A stretch of DNA of 64,000 nt from Maribacter antarcticus DSM 21422 (GTDB lineage Bacteria > Bacteroidota > Bacteroidia > Flavobacteriales > Flavobacteriaceae), in the NCBI RefSeq assembly GCF_000621125.1, contig NZ_JHZC01000006.1, forward strand, positions 186,001 through 250,000. The letters are read 5' to 3'. Below the pieces are notes generated by a model. It was not told the DNA's origin. It did not search any database and was given only the letters and a program-made list of their open reading frames with translations. The position numbers and the translations under genes are program-made. Shown here in pieces: positions 1-9,625 of the stretch (positions are counted from its first letter, which is position 1; each line of letters opens with the position of its first letter).

Positions 1-2
1 TA

Positions 3-2045
3 TCATTGACCAATTTGGATAGTGAAGGTATTCTTCCCAATATGGACTACCAACGAAAGACCTATGCCTTGAGTGGAGCGTACAATTTGAAACCTTGGCT
101 TAAGGTTTCTTCTTCCATCAACTATGTCAATAGCGGAAGTAATAATCGCCCGAACAACTCCTATGGTACGGAAAATATTATGTATCTGTGGGTCTGGTTC
201 GGTCGTCAGATCGATATGAACTCGTTACAAGATTATTGGCAGCCCGGTCTTGAAGGTCGTCAACAGTTTAATTATAATTATAACTGGCATGATAACCCAT
301 ATTTCACCTTGAACGAGAATACCAACGGATTCAGCAAGGACAGGGTCTTTGGTAATGCGCGTCTCGATATAGATATTACCAAAAATTTGGCCTTGATGTT
401 CAGAACGGGTCTCGATTATTTTGGGGAGTTGCGAACAGGTCGCCGTGCCTACAGTACACAGCGTTTTGCCCGCGGTCAATACCGAGAGGATGATATTTTC
501 TTCAAAGAGCAGAACACAGATTTCTTATTACAGTACAATAAAGATGTGAACGATGATTTTAATATGGGATTATCGTTCGGAGGAAATATCCGCGAAGAAG
601 AAAATCGCTTCAAACGAATTAGCGCAAATTCACTTTCCATTCCTGGAATCTACAATTTTGCAAATTCAGCGGAACCCTTATCAAAAACACAGTTCAATGA
701 CATGCGAAAGGTAAATTCGTTGTATGCATTTGCCAATTTCTCCTATAAAGACTATCTCTTTTTAGATGTTACGGGCAGAAACGATTGGTCCAGCACCCTT
801 CCTATAGATAATAATTCGTATTTCTATCCATCGGTTGGTTTAAGTGCCATATTATCAGATATGTTCACCTTGCCAAAGGCGGTTTCGTTCTTTAAGCTAC
901 GTGGTGGTTGGGCAAGTGTTGGTAATGATACCGACCCTTACGCTTTACGGAATACGTTTTCGTTCAATGAACCATTTGGAAATTCTCAAAGGGTAAGTGC
1001 CTCGGATATATTACGGAACGAGGAATTGTTGCCGGAACAAGCAACCTCCTTAGAAATCGGAGCTGATTTACGTTTGTTCAACAATCGCTTGGGTCTTGAC
1101 GTTTCTTGGTACGATGCTACTACTAAAAACCAGATTTTAACCTTACCGGTAACTAATACCTCGGGCTTTAGTTCTCGCATCATCAACGCTGGAGAAATTC
1201 AAAATACAGGGGTTGAAGTGGTATTGAATGCAACTCCCGTCCAAACGGAAAATTTCCGATGGACGACCACGGCGAACTTTACCCGTGCAAGAGGCAAGGT
1301 AAAGTCATTGACAGAAGGTTTGGACACCTATGAAATATCGAATAATTATTTAAGTGTTCAGGCAAAAGTAGGCGGTAGAATGGGAGATGTCTACGGAACG
1401 GGTCTGGTAACGGTTGACGACCCCAACAGCGAATTCTTCGGACAAGAGGTACATAATGAGGATGGGTATTCATTACGCGACCCTAATTTGAAGTTGTTGG
1501 GGAATTATAATCCCGATTTCACTTTAGGACTTCAAAATACCTTTACCTACAAAGGTTTTAATCTTGGCGTTTTGTTCGATTGGCGCCAAGGAGGAGTCAT
1601 CATGTCTCGAACTGTATTGATTGGTGGTACTTCAGGTATGATGGACTTTACCGCCGTCGGTCGTGAAGAAGGGATTATATCTGAAGGGGTAATACAAAAC
1701 GCGGACGAAAGCTACCGGCCTAACGATGTACGTTTGAGCGGTCGTGACTACTACTGGTGGCGCTATAATCGGGGTAATGAAGAAATCGGAATGTTCGACG
1801 CTTCCTTTTTAAAACTCCGCGAAGTTAAAATCGGGTATAACATTCCTCAGAAAGCATTAAAAAACACCTTTATACAGTCCATAAGCCTCTCCTTAGTGGG
1901 TAGAAACTTAGCGCTATGGACCGAGAATCCACATTTTGACCCAGAGACCATTTCTTTCAACGGTGGTACAATTGTACCCGGAGTCGAAGATATGGCCTTG
2001 CCGAGTTCAAGCAGCTACGGCTTCAACCTAAACGTAACCTTCTAA
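3..2045 (+). CDS. SusC/RagA-family TonB-dependent outer-membrane receptor, 5' end outside window
   Basis: The frame is already open at the first bases, so the N-terminal signal, carboxypeptidase-like domain, plug and early barrel lie upstream; about 680 C-terminal residues are present. The sequence is rich in alternating aromatic beta-strands and ends in a short strand with terminal Phe (NLNVTF), as expected for an outer-membrane barrel. SusC proteins import oligosaccharides or other bulky ligands with TonB energy together with a surface SusD lipoprotein. The next gene starts 11 bp downstream and is SusD-like, which makes the assignment firm. The substrate cannot be read from this fragment. 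DNA here is richer in G+C than the rest of the window. Confidence 0.93.
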   Translation, partial: SLTNLDSEGILPNMDYQRKTYALSGAYNLKPWLKVSSSINYVNSGSNNRPNNSYGTENIMYLWVWFGRQIDMNSLQDYWQPGLEGRQQFNYNYNWHDNPYFTLNENTNGFSKDRVFGNARLDIDITKNLALMFRTGLDYFGELRTGRRAYSTQRFARGQYREDDIFFKEQNTDFLLQYNKDVNDDFNMGLSFGGNIREEENRFKRISANSLSIPGIYNFANSAEPLSKTQFNDMRKVNSLYAFANFSYKDYLFLDVTGRNDWSSTLPIDNNSYFYPSVGLSAILSDMFTLPKAVSFFKLRGGWASVGNDTDPYALRNTFSFNEPFGNSQRVSASDILRNEELLPEQATSLEIGADLRLFNNRLGLDVSWYDATTKNQILTLPVTNTSGFSSRIINAGEIQNTGVEVVLNATPVQTENFRWTTTANFTRARGKVKSLTEGLDTYEISNNYLSVQAKVGGRMGDVYGTGLVTVDDPNSEFFGQEVHNEDGYSLRDPNLKLLGNYNPDFTLGLQNTFTYKGFNLGVLFDWRQGGVIMSRTVLIGGTSGMMDFTAVGREEGIISEGVIQNADESYRPNDVRLSGRDYYWWRYNRGNEEIGMFDASFLKLREVKIGYNIPQKALKNTFIQSISLSLVGRNLALWTENPHFDPETISFNGGTIVPGVEDMALPSSSSYGFNLNVTF

Positions 2046-2056
2046 TATTTAGAAAA

Positions 2057-3496
2057 ATGAAAAAGTATAGCATAATAATAGGTATCGGCATATTCTTATT
2101 TTCTATAGGATGTACCAATGATTTCGAGGAAACAAACGCCAACCCCAACCAACCGGAACAGGTAAGTGGAGATTTACTGCTGTCTACCGTAATTTCTACG
2201 GTGGCCAATCAAAGCGCACAATCGGGCTGGAGCAACGGTAATATTGTAGCGCAATTGGCCGCAAAAATTAATTTTACTGGTTTTGATCGCTATGAATGGG
2301 GCTCCGAATCTGGATTATGGAATACCTATTACGGTATTCTACCTGAGATCGATTTGATTTTGCTGAGTGCACGTGCCGAGGAATCAAAGAACACCTCATA
2401 CGAAGGTATGGCGTTAGTCATGCGCTCGTACGTATACGCAAACCTGACCGACAACTGGGGCGATGTGCCTTTTTCAGAAGCGGTCAAGGCTATCAATGAC
2501 AATTTCACCCCAATCTATGATACGCAAGAGGCCATTTATAATGGTATTCTGACTGATTTGCGGACTGCGGAAGTTCTCTTGGAACAAGGGCAAACCATTT
2601 TGGGTGGTGATATCCTTTATGGTGGAAACACAGATAATTGGGTAAAATTCGCAAATTCGCTGCGGTTGCGTTACCTGATGCGTGCTTCTGGCAAATTGGA
2701 TGTAGGTGCTGAAATCCAAACTATTCTTAATTCCGGAAAGTTCATCGCGACCAATGAAGATAATGCAGTGATGGAATATCCAGCGACCACTCAAATCGAT
2801 TCATGGCCAATAAGTACCGGCCGTATTGGTGGTTTTGACGAACGTCGTTTGAGCGAGACCAGCGAGGGTGTTTTAAAACAATTCAATGATAATCGCTTGC
2901 AACGGTGGTTTCAGCCGACCGATAACCCTAATGACGACCCAACTTTATTTGCAGGCATGACCAATGGATTATCCGAGGATAAAGCATCAAATTTTAATGG
3001 AGGGGCTAACAATGTATCACGTATCAATCAAAGTTTTTTCTATGATTCTCCTAGCTTGGTGCAGGCGGCTATAATTCAAACCGCTGAAGTTCATTTTATT
3101 TTTACCGAGGCTGCCCAAAGAGGATTGATATCCGCTGATGCGGAAACTCTTTACAATGAGGGTGTTCGCTTGTCTTTTGAATATTGGGAGGTCGAACAGG
3201 ATGTTAACGCCTATTTAGCGCAAACAGAGGTTGCCTACAACGGGGAATTAGAAACTATTTTGACACAAAAATGGCTAGCTTCCTTTTTAGTGGGTTATGA
3301 GGGTTGGTATGATTTCAGAAGAACAGGACTACCATCGGTAATTGTGCCTGGACCTGATAATGTTAATAATGATGCCGTGCCCGTCCGCTTTTTATATCCG
3401 GATTCTGAGCAGACCTTAAACGGAGAAAACTACAAAGCCGCAGTCTCAAGAATTGGTGGCGACGATATCAATAGCAAGGGCTGGTGGGAAGAATAA
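2057..3496 (+). CDS. SusD/RagB-like surface lipoprotein
   Basis: A 479-residue protein with a lipoprotein signal (FLFSIGCTND, lipid-acceptor Cys at about residue 19) followed by a helical, TPR-like SusD body. The motif around NLTDNWGDVPFSEA and the C-terminal GWYDFRRTG are typical of the SusD-like_2 branch. It would sit on the cell surface as the lid of the SusC channel encoded 11 bp upstream. The hydrolase gene starts 12 bp downstream, so the three genes look like one operon. The natural ligand is unknown. The start codon is the first ATG and gives a perfect signal peptide. Confidence 0.92.
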   Translation: MKKYSIIIGIGIFLFSIGCTNDFEETNANPNQPEQVSGDLLLSTVISTVANQSAQSGWSNGNIVAQLAAKINFTGFDRYEWGSESGLWNTYYGILPEIDLILLSARAEESKNTSYEGMALVMRSYVYANLTDNWGDVPFSEAVKAINDNFTPIYDTQEAIYNGILTDLRTAEVLLEQGQTILGGDILYGGNTDNWVKFANSLRLRYLMRASGKLDVGAEIQTILNSGKFIATNEDNAVMEYPATTQIDSWPISTGRIGGFDERRLSETSEGVLKQFNDNRLQRWFQPTDNPNDDPTLFAGMTNGLSEDKASNFNGGANNVSRINQSFFYDSPSLVQAAIIQTAEVHFIFTEAAQRGLISADAETLYNEGVRLSFEYWEVEQDVNAYLAQTEVAYNGELETILTQKWLASFLVGYEGWYDFRRTGLPSVIVPGPDNVNNDAVPVRFLYPDSEQTLNGENYKAAVSRIGGDDINSKGWWEE

Positions 3497-3508
3497 ACTA
3501 AAAACAAA

Positions 3509-4570
3509 ATGAAAAAAATAACACTCTTTATTTACAGCTTGCTATTCTTGGTAATGGCAAAATGCGTAGCCCAAGAAAATACAAAAGTAGTCTTGATTAC
3601 TTTGGATGGATTACGTTGGCAAGAACTTTTTTCAGGCGCTGACCCGCTTCTAATTGCTAACAAAGAATACGTTAGCGATACCACAGGGCTGAAAGAACAT
3701 TTTTGGCATGATTCGGCTAAAGAACGCCGAAAAGCTTTGTTTCCTTTTGTGTGGAAAGAAGTTGCGAAAATCGGGCAAATTCACGGTAACAGGAATTTGG
3801 GCAGCAAAGTGGATTTGACGAATAAAATGTGGTTTTCGTATCCGGGATACAATGAAATCTTATCCGGTAAAGCCGATGATGCCAGAATCGATAGTAATGA
3901 TAAAATTCCCAACCCTAACAAGACGATTTTAGAAATTACCAATACTGATTCTCGTTACAAGGGAAAAGTAGCGGCTTTTGGAAGTTGGGACGTTTTCCCC
4001 TATATCGTAAACGAAGAACGTTCTGGTATTCCTGTAAATGCAGGTTTTGAACTAGCAAACGGTTCTGACTTAACGGAACGAGAACAATTTTTGAACGCGT
4101 TGCAACCCAGAGTTCCGAGTCCGTGGAGTACGGTACGTTTAGATGCTTTTACACATCACTATGCTTTGGAACATATGAAAACGAAGCATCCTGAATTGGT
4201 TTACATCGCTTATGGAGAAACGGATGATTTCGCTCATGACGGTGATTATGAGGCCTATTTAAAATCGGCTAACAATACCGACACCTTGATTCAAGAACTT
4301 TGGCATTTCACCCAAAACGACCCATTTTACAAAGACAATACAGTTTTCATAATTTCTACGGATCACGGTAGGGGTGCCGAGGACCTTAACACTTGGACAG
4401 GCCATGGAAGCAATGTCAAGGATGCTGGTAGTGTTTGGTTGATTATGTTCGGAAAAGATGTTGCAACCAATGGGGAGGTAAGCAAAAACGAGCAGCTTTA
4501 TAGCAATCAAATTGCACCTACAATTGCTGATATTTTGGATGTGAAATTGGATGGAAAAGCGCTAAACTAA
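3509..4570 (+). CDS. Secreted alkaline-phosphatase-superfamily hydrolase (phosphodiesterase/phosphatase-like)
   Basis: A 353-residue protein with an N-terminal signal peptide ending near CVAQ. The core begins VVLITLDGLRWQELFSGAD, with the first metal-binding Asp; SYPGYNEILSG is the nucleophile region; STDHGRG and TGHGS carry the distal metal-binding Asp/His residues. These are the landmarks of the alkaline phosphatase/sulfatase/nucleotide-pyrophosphatase fold. It is co-transcribed with SusC/SusD, so it probably processes a phosphorylated or sulfated ligand in the periplasm or at the surface. Whether it acts on phosphomonoesters, diesters or phosphonates cannot be decided from the sequence. 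It is the last gene before a strong terminator. Confidence 0.8.
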   Translation: MKKITLFIYSLLFLVMAKCVAQENTKVVLITLDGLRWQELFSGADPLLIANKEYVSDTTGLKEHFWHDSAKERRKALFPFVWKEVAKIGQIHGNRNLGSKVDLTNKMWFSYPGYNEILSGKADDARIDSNDKIPNPNKTILEITNTDSRYKGKVAAFGSWDVFPYIVNEERSGIPVNAGFELANGSDLTEREQFLNALQPRVPSPWSTVRLDAFTHHYALEHMKTKHPELVYIAYGETDDFAHDGDYEAYLKSANNTDTLIQELWHFTQNDPFYKDNTVFIISTDHGRGAEDLNTWTGHGSNVKDAGSVWLIMFGKDVATNGEVSKNEQLYSNQIAPTIADILDVKLDGKALN

Positions 4571-4678
4571 AAGTGTTTCGTCAGTTGTTTGTTTTAAATA
4601 AGCAAACGTTGAAGTTTAGTTAACCTTAAGTATTTATACAAGGTCTATTTTTATAATAATAGTTTGAGTTAGTTTGTT

Positions 4679-4711
4679 AAAGCCGATATGTCCTTGATAT
4701 ATCGGCTTTTT
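4679..4711 (+). terminator. Rho-independent terminator after the SusCD operon
   Basis: An 11-bp perfect stem (AAAGCCGATAT pairing with ATATCGGCTTT) with a 9-nt loop, followed by a T-run, lies 109 bp after the hydrolase stop codon. It closes the G+C-richer operon and marks the edge of the ordinary-looking chromosome in this window. Confidence 0.8.
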
Positions 4712-4885
4712 ATTTCAAACATTTGAACTAATTAACGTGAGTTTTGATTATGTATAATAGCAGTTTACTTTAAGGCTGTGACTTGCACCAAAATTCAAAA
4801 GGCATTTAAATATTTGGGTTTTTAGAGTGTTTTTTTCTTAATAGATAGCGCTTCTTGATATACAATTATAGAGGTCAGTAGTTAG

Positions 4886-5759
4886 TTACTTATTAATTTT
4901 ATCTCCTTGCACCATTTTGACTATTAGATTGTTGAAGATGGTAGCTTTGCTTTGAGACCTATTAATCCTAAAGCAGAACTCGTTGAAATAGCTGTTCAGA
5001 TTAGCATCCCTCACCCAAGAATAGGTTGTTCTTATCCAAGACTTTACTTGATGAATCATTGTATGAAGTGCCTTAAAATTAAGTCCTTGTTACTTTTAAT
5101 TTGTGTTATGTCAAATGCTTTCGCAATAGGGCTATATCCCCGCCATTTATCCAGTGTCACTTTAGCTTCTGAGCTAATATGGTTAACAAACATGTATTGT
5201 AAAGATGGAGCGGAGAAATTCGCTATTTTCATGGCATACATCCGCTTTACTTTACCGTCCTTGGTCAAATGGACAGCTGTTGCCACCTTCTTTTTCTTAC
5301 CATCGTAACTTCACCCTATTTTCACTGCTTCTCTACCGCCAAGTACGAATTCATCGACATGGACATCACCATCCATAGGGTTATTTCCACTAGAGGCAAT
5401 AGCTTCTCTAACTTTCAGCATAAATAATCTAGCGGTCTTTTCTGTCACGCCATAACGTACACCCATATACGTTGCCGATAAACTTTTAGTACCCGTGGCC
5501 ATTTCAAAGCAAATGAAAAAGACCTTTCTAACATCGAATTTAACTTTATGAAGTATAGTATTTGCCGTATCGGATTCCTTATGTCAACAGATATTGTATT
5601 GGCGTGCAAAATCAACCTTTACCTAACAAGCAGTATGATTGCACTTAAGGTATTTATATGTATTTCGTCCCTTTAAACCAGCTAGATATTCTTTACAATC
5701 CAAGTCCGTTTTAACCAATCAGAGAACTCTAGAATGTTTTGACCCTTAAATAGGGCCAT
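4886..5759 (-). pseudogene. IS1595-family (ISXO2-like) transposase relic
   Basis: Reading the minus strand from ATG at 5759, a recognisable transposase can be pieced together across several lesions. There is an N-terminal zinc-ribbon-like part with Cys pairs, then MGVRYGVTEKTARLF, then the DDE-type centre with HVDEFVLGG (5311-5502), then YSPIAKAFDITQIK, and a C-terminal YFNEFCFRINR stretch. At least two frameshifts (near 5300 and 5057) and two in-frame stops (near 5580 and 5620) break it, so it is inactive. No intact terminal inverted repeats were found by eye. IS1595 elements mobilise by a DDE transposase with an ISXO2-like domain. Confidence 0.8.
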
Positions 5760-5968
5760 AATTCAATCTATTAACCCATACTAAAGACAAGCACTTATCT
5801 ATTGGCCTCTGTACAATTATATCTGATTGTCTTAATCTTTGGGTCTATATTCAAGAGTAATATCCAATAGAGGGTTAATGTTGTTACTATCGAAAATTTG
5901 TGAATATTCCAGAACTTTAAAAAAGCTAAACGCTTTTCGGAATGGGAAGGGTTTGCTAAGAATTCTAA
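5760..5968. other. Intergenic, nothing recognised
   Basis: About 210 bp between the transposase relic and the metallopeptidase-like gene. No coding potential, hairpin or CAACG/CGTTG-type element was recognised on either strand. Confidence 0.5.
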
Positions 5969-6577
5969 TTAGAAATCCGAGGTTTCCGCCTCGCGTTCCT
6001 CAACCAAGGTCATAATCTCAACAGGAGACAAATAGTATTTTTTGAAACGTTCTTTATAGTCTAGTTCGATGCCTGCATTTTTCAGAATAAAACGTTTTGT
6101 TTTCAAGATATAGTCTTCCATACCCGCTGTCACGGCATAGGAATCTGCCGCACGTTCTGCTTCTTTGATATAACTGCCTGAAAAACTATATTTGATTCCG
6201 AACCAGATAAGATTTAAACTACTACGATGTTTATAATCTGTAATATGACCCAATTCGTGCCCTAGCCATCCAATCAGGATATCGCTATCAATGTCGATAG
6301 TCTTAAATTTTTTTCCAGAAATTTTTATGTCTTCACTAAGCAATACGAGGTAGTTTCTCTTTTGCTTGGATTTGAACAGGCTCCAAAATACGGGTTGCGC
6401 CAACATGGTAGACTTGCGAATATTCTTTTTAAATCGAAATTCGATGTGTGTGTTTTCGAGTTCTGGGTAGTGGGACAGTACTATACCTACCTCTTGTTTA
6501 ATGGTTTCGGGAATAATATGTTGTGCATTCACCTGGTTAATAATCATAAATACTAGAGTTGAAATTAAAAATCTCAT
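5969..6577 (-). CDS. Secreted zinc-metallopeptidase-like protein (HExxH)
   Basis: A 202-residue protein with a signal peptide (cleavage near QVNAQ). It has a clear zinc-binding HELGH near residue 107 and, about 30 residues later, EAERAADSYAV, which supplies the third-ligand Glu in an ExxxxD arrangement seen in M48-type peptidases. It is much shorter than Oma1/HtpX proteins and has no obvious membrane helices beyond the signal, so it is probably a soluble periplasmic relative. It stands alone between a transposase relic and a phospholipase D relic. Substrate unknown; catalytic activity is inferred only from the motif. Confidence 0.6.
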   Translation of the reverse strand: MRFLISTLVFMIINQVNAQHIIPETIKQEVGIVLSHYPELENTHIEFRFKKNIRKSTMLAQPVFWSLFKSKQKRNYLVLLSEDIKISGKKFKTIDIDSDILIGWLGHELGHITDYKHRSSLNLIWFGIKYSFSGSYIKEAERAADSYAVTAGMEDYILKTKRFILKNAGIELDYKERFKKYYLSPVEIMTLVEEREAETSDF

Positions 6578-6606
6578 CGTTTTTGTTGTTTGCTTGTCCC
6601 TTATAA

Positions 6607-7092
6607 TTAAGGACTAAAAAATTTAGCTATACCTTCCAAAAGAGGCTCCCAAACAGGTCGGTCTTTAAAGCTTACGTAATATAGTCATTTGTAATCGGCA
6701 CAAATTCCATCGAACTCTTTCTGTATTTGTAAAGCAAAGTCTGTCCCGTATAGTACTGTATTCGTCTCAAAATTATGTTCAAACATGCGATAATCAAAAT
6801 TATCTGAACCAATTTATAAAATTTCTCTGTTGATGACTTTCATTTTACCATGCGAAAAATTAGGGTGAAGGTAAATTTTCACACTGACTTCTAGCAGTTG
6901 TTCATACCTAGAGGACATATTTAATTTTGCCATTTTGGAATCCCAAAACTCAGGAACCAATACGCGTATTTTCACCTCGCTCAACGCAGCTACAATCAAT
7001 ACTTGTAATACGGCCCTATCATGAATAAAATAGGAATTTGCAATGCGCACCAAATTTTCAGTACTATTTATTATAGAGATGTTTTGTTGCAA
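6607..7092 (-). pseudogene. Cardiolipin synthase / phospholipase D-like relic (C-terminal half)
   Basis: The longest open piece (6814-7092) matches the second half of bacterial cardiolipin synthases: an IANSYFIHDRAVLQVL strand, VKIRVLVPE, and the HKD-like HGKMKVIN, here with Gly instead of a second His-x-Lys spacing residue. After an in-frame stop at about 6812 the same frame goes on with IGSDNFDYRMFEHNFE, the standard sequence following the HKD motif, a second stop (TGA), and then the WEPLLEG C-terminus to a stop at 6607. The N-terminal half and first HKD motif are absent, so the gene is truncated and dead. Confidence 0.78.
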
Positions 7093-7553
7093 GTTTAGAT
7101 AGGAGCTGCAGGCATAGTGGATATGATTTTTTAGCGAGTTTTACCACCTGCTTTCATTCTATTTTAAATTCAGTTCTGCCTGATTCCTAGGGGGCATCTT
7201 ATTCTCAAACCTTTTTACTCAAATAGTATTGTAAGATTTTATTTGAAAGGTGTTTCGGCCTAAATCGAAACTGTATTGATTCTTATGCTTGGAAACTATT
7301 AATCGTAAGGAATGTAATAAAACAGAGTGGTAGTAGCTGAATTAATTTTAGCCTAAAGTTCAAAAGATAGTACGTAGCATCAAAATTATAAATGAAGGGA
7401 ACATCTTTTATACTTTTCTATAGTCTATTTCAAATAATAAATGTTCCTGGTTTAACTTGGGCTCTAGCCCATTCCATTTGGGTTTTAAGGATTAGGCGAC
7501 TGACTAAGATAAAATGCAAAATGTTTTACCTATGTTGTACCTAAATAAAAAAG
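7093..7553. other. Gene-free stretch
   Basis: About 460 bp with no convincing reading frame on either strand. It may contain degraded sequence from the upstream part of the cardiolipin synthase gene, but nothing is recognisable. A short inverted repeat (ACAGTTA at 7554, TAACTGT at 7571) lies at its right edge, just before the tRNA relic. Confidence 0.4.
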
Positions 7554-7590
7554 ACAGTTACAATAAAATATAACTGTACAAATATCAAGT

Positions 7591-7640
7591 ATCGAGAGGG
7601 GGCACGATTCCTCGACCTCCGGGTTATGAATACACCTCTC
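7591..7640 (-). pseudogene. Decayed 3' half of a tRNA-Met(CAT) gene, possible attachment site
   Basis: On the minus strand the segment runs from an anticodon-loop-like TTCATAA through CCCGGAGGTCGAGG to GCCCCCTCTCGAT. It follows the anticodon-to-acceptor half of a Bacteroidota tRNA-Met, but the T-loop is altered (AATCGTG instead of a TTCGAAT-type loop) and the 5' half (acceptor, D-arm) is missing. Such orphan 3' tRNA halves are the usual scar of a tyrosine-recombinase integration at a tRNA gene. The identification rests on visual comparison with the remembered tRNA pattern. Confidence 0.5.
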
Positions 7641-7692
7641 AAATCAAAAAATGCCTATAAATGGCCTTTTCGGGATGCTATTTTATAAAATC

Positions 7693-7736
7693 GTGTTCCA
7701 AAACGTGTTCCAAAACGTGTTCCGTTTCGTGTTCAC
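7693..7736 (+). repeat. Tandem 12-bp repeat, four units
   Basis: Units GTGTTCCAAAAC, GTGTTCCAAAAC, GTGTTCCGTTTC and a partial GTGTTCAC follow each other without spacers, 53 bp from the tRNA-Met relic. Clustered direct repeats next to a tRNA-derived att site are typical of integrase arm-type binding sites. No recombinase gene is present in the neighbourhood, so that role is only inferred. Confidence 0.6.
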
Positions 7737-7887
7737 TATTGTAAGTAATAAATTTAATTTCAATTTACAATAAGTTTTGATTTACATGAAAGAAATACGG
7801 CCTCTTAATACCTAGACATTCTCTTAGTTAACAGGCTATTTTTATTAATAATTATATAGCCTTTATTCAGGACGGGTCATAATAAAG

Positions 7888-8015
7888 GCTAACGTTGTTG
7901 TACAAGATTAGTTGCGTATTTTAAGCACTAAAATTAATAAATCACAAATAGAAAGTCCGTTTTTACTTTCCTAAATAAGCCAGAACCAAAGCAATTAATT
8001 TTGTAGGGTGTTACC
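7888..8015 (+). repeat. Intergenic palindromic element, family B copy 1
   Basis: Begins GCTAACG and ends TAGGGTGTTACC. It shares GTTAGTTGCG/TTAAGCA at its left and GCAATTAATT at its right with the copies at 20476 and 58474, in the same orientation. The internal hairpin is GAAAGT...ACTTTC; the other copies have different stem sequences that still pair. The right end lies 13 bp from the stop codon of the serine hydrolase. Confidence 0.75.
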
Positions 8016-8028
8016 TTTTTTGTTGTTT

Positions 8029-9552
8029 TTAATGAATCACTTTGGTAAATGTAAGTCCATTCCAAGTAGCTTTTTCTACCATACTTTCGTTTACTCCAAA
8101 TTGGACAACTGAACCATTTCCTCCCATTTCAACTCTAAAGGCATTAGTTCTATGTGGGGTTGCTATATCAGATTTAAGATTTCCAATGGTAACTATCAAT
8201 TTACTTTCTTTAACTTCTTCTACTAGTAAGGTGCCGAATAAATCGCTTCTATAGGTTCCAACATAGGAAGAAAAAGGGAGTTCAAGCTGCCAAGTTCTTT
8301 TTGCGATTTTAACCCTATATTCAATATCGGATTTTATTTTTTTATCGTATACTTCATGATATTCTTTTAGTTTTCTTCTATAGTGTGTATCGAGGTCTTC
8401 TCGTTTTGAGAAATAATCAAATACATACGCACTGAGCAGCATATTAAGGTCATAGCTAATTCCTCCTTCATTCGCCATTATGACAACACCTACTCCGGTT
8501 TTACGCACGAAAGAGAATTGAGGATGCATACCAGTAAAACTGCCAAAATGATGCACTAGTGTATCTCCTAATGGAGTAGTCGCTATGTTCCAACCGTAAC
8601 CATAACCGAATCGTTTAAGATCAGAATACATTCTATCTTGGTCAGCATGTTTTAACTGACTTTTCTTAACTAAACTTGAGTCAATTATTTGTTTTCCATC
8701 AATTTTGCCATTGTTTAATTCTACAATCATCAATCTTGACATATCTTGAGCGGTTGATAGTATACCGCCAGCGGCGTGCATTGTATTGTCTTTTTTTTCT
8801 AAAGAAAGACGGGTTAATTGATTTTCATCATTATTTTGGGTGTGTGGTTTTGCAATTTCCCAGCCTTGTTTTATAGCTGTAGACATATGGGTAGTCGTAT
8901 GATTCATTTTTAGAGGTTCTAGCACCTCTTGCTGAACTAACGATTTCCAATCAGCACCCAACTCTCTTTCCATAATCATTCCTAAGATATTATATCCTAG
9001 ATTGGTGTATTCAAATTCACCAAAGGAAGCATTGGTATTTACTACCGTGAATTGCGCGAGTTCAGCAAGTAGTTTTTTCCTGTCGTGAAAACCAGTATAG
9101 GCGGATACAGTTACTATCGGGTTATTTTCTATTCCAGAGGTATGTGCCATTAAATGTGGAATGGTGATGCTGTCCGCTTTAAGTTTTGGGTCAAAGACAA
9201 TCTCTGGAAAGAATTCAGCAAGGGACTTGTCAAAGTCAAGTTTTCCTTTAGCTTCAAGAATTAAGGCAGCCATTGCTGTAAACGGTTTGGTCGTTGAAGC
9301 AATATAAAAAAGGGTGTTTTTGCTAACCTTTATGTTTTTATCCACATCGGCTAATCCAAGGTATTTCTCAAATATGATGCGGTCATCTTTAACGATCGAT
9401 ATAGCCATTCCATATTGGGCTCCATATTCGTTTGTAGCTAATTCTATGAAATTAGTGAAGGCTTTATTGAACTCAGAATAGTTGGGTTTCTCTGTTTTTG
9501 TACAAGAAGAGAATAAGATTATGGATAAGAGCAGTATTCTTGTTATTTTCAT
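8029..9552 (-). CDS. Serine hydrolase, class C beta-lactamase / penicillin-binding family, lipoprotein
   Basis: A 507-residue protein counted from the ATG at 9552, chosen because it begins a lipoprotein signal (LLLSIILFSSC, Cys at residue 17); a longer in-frame extension to 9633 would place the signal internally. The catalytic motifs are present: S86-T-T-K89, Y182-T-N184, and an H-F-G third box late in the protein. A C-terminal beta-rich extension follows, as in many Bacteroidota members of this family. It probably hydrolyses peptides or esters in the periplasm; true beta-lactamase activity is not implied. An AraC regulator gene lies 73 bp upstream on the same strand. Two related but broken copies occur at 41499 and 47257. 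Confidence 0.85.
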   Translation of the reverse strand: MKITRILLLSIILFSSCTKTEKPNYSEFNKAFTNFIELATNEYGAQYGMAISIVKDDRIIFEKYLGLADVDKNIKVSKNTLFYIASTTKPFTAMAALILEAKGKLDFDKSLAEFFPEIVFDPKLKADSITIPHLMAHTSGIENNPIVTVSAYTGFHDRKKLLAELAQFTVVNTNASFGEFEYTNLGYNILGMIMERELGADWKSLVQQEVLEPLKMNHTTTHMSTAIKQGWEIAKPHTQNNDENQLTRLSLEKKDNTMHAAGGILSTAQDMSRLMIVELNNGKIDGKQIIDSSLVKKSQLKHADQDRMYSDLKRFGYGYGWNIATTPLGDTLVHHFGSFTGMHPQFSFVRKTGVGVVIMANEGGISYDLNMLLSAYVFDYFSKREDLDTHYRRKLKEYHEVYDKKIKSDIEYRVKIAKRTWQLELPFSSYVGTYRSDLFGTLLVEEVKESKLIVTIGNLKSDIATPHRTNAFRVEMGGNGSVVQFGVNESMVEKATWNGLTFTKVIH

Positions 9553-9625
9553 AAGTGTTAGATTCCTTAAATGTTTTAATTGGAGCCCAAATTTATGTGA
9601 TGTTAAGTTTAAAAACTTGAACAAA

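Noticed and set aside
4952..5308. Plus-strand 118-codon frame
   Set aside because: It is the antisense of the IS1595 transposase relic, which gives recognisable transposase motifs on the other strand.
8029..9552. True class C beta-lactamase (antibiotic resistance)
   Set aside because: The three active-site motifs are shared by a broad family of peptidases and esterases; nothing specific points to beta-lactam hydrolysis.
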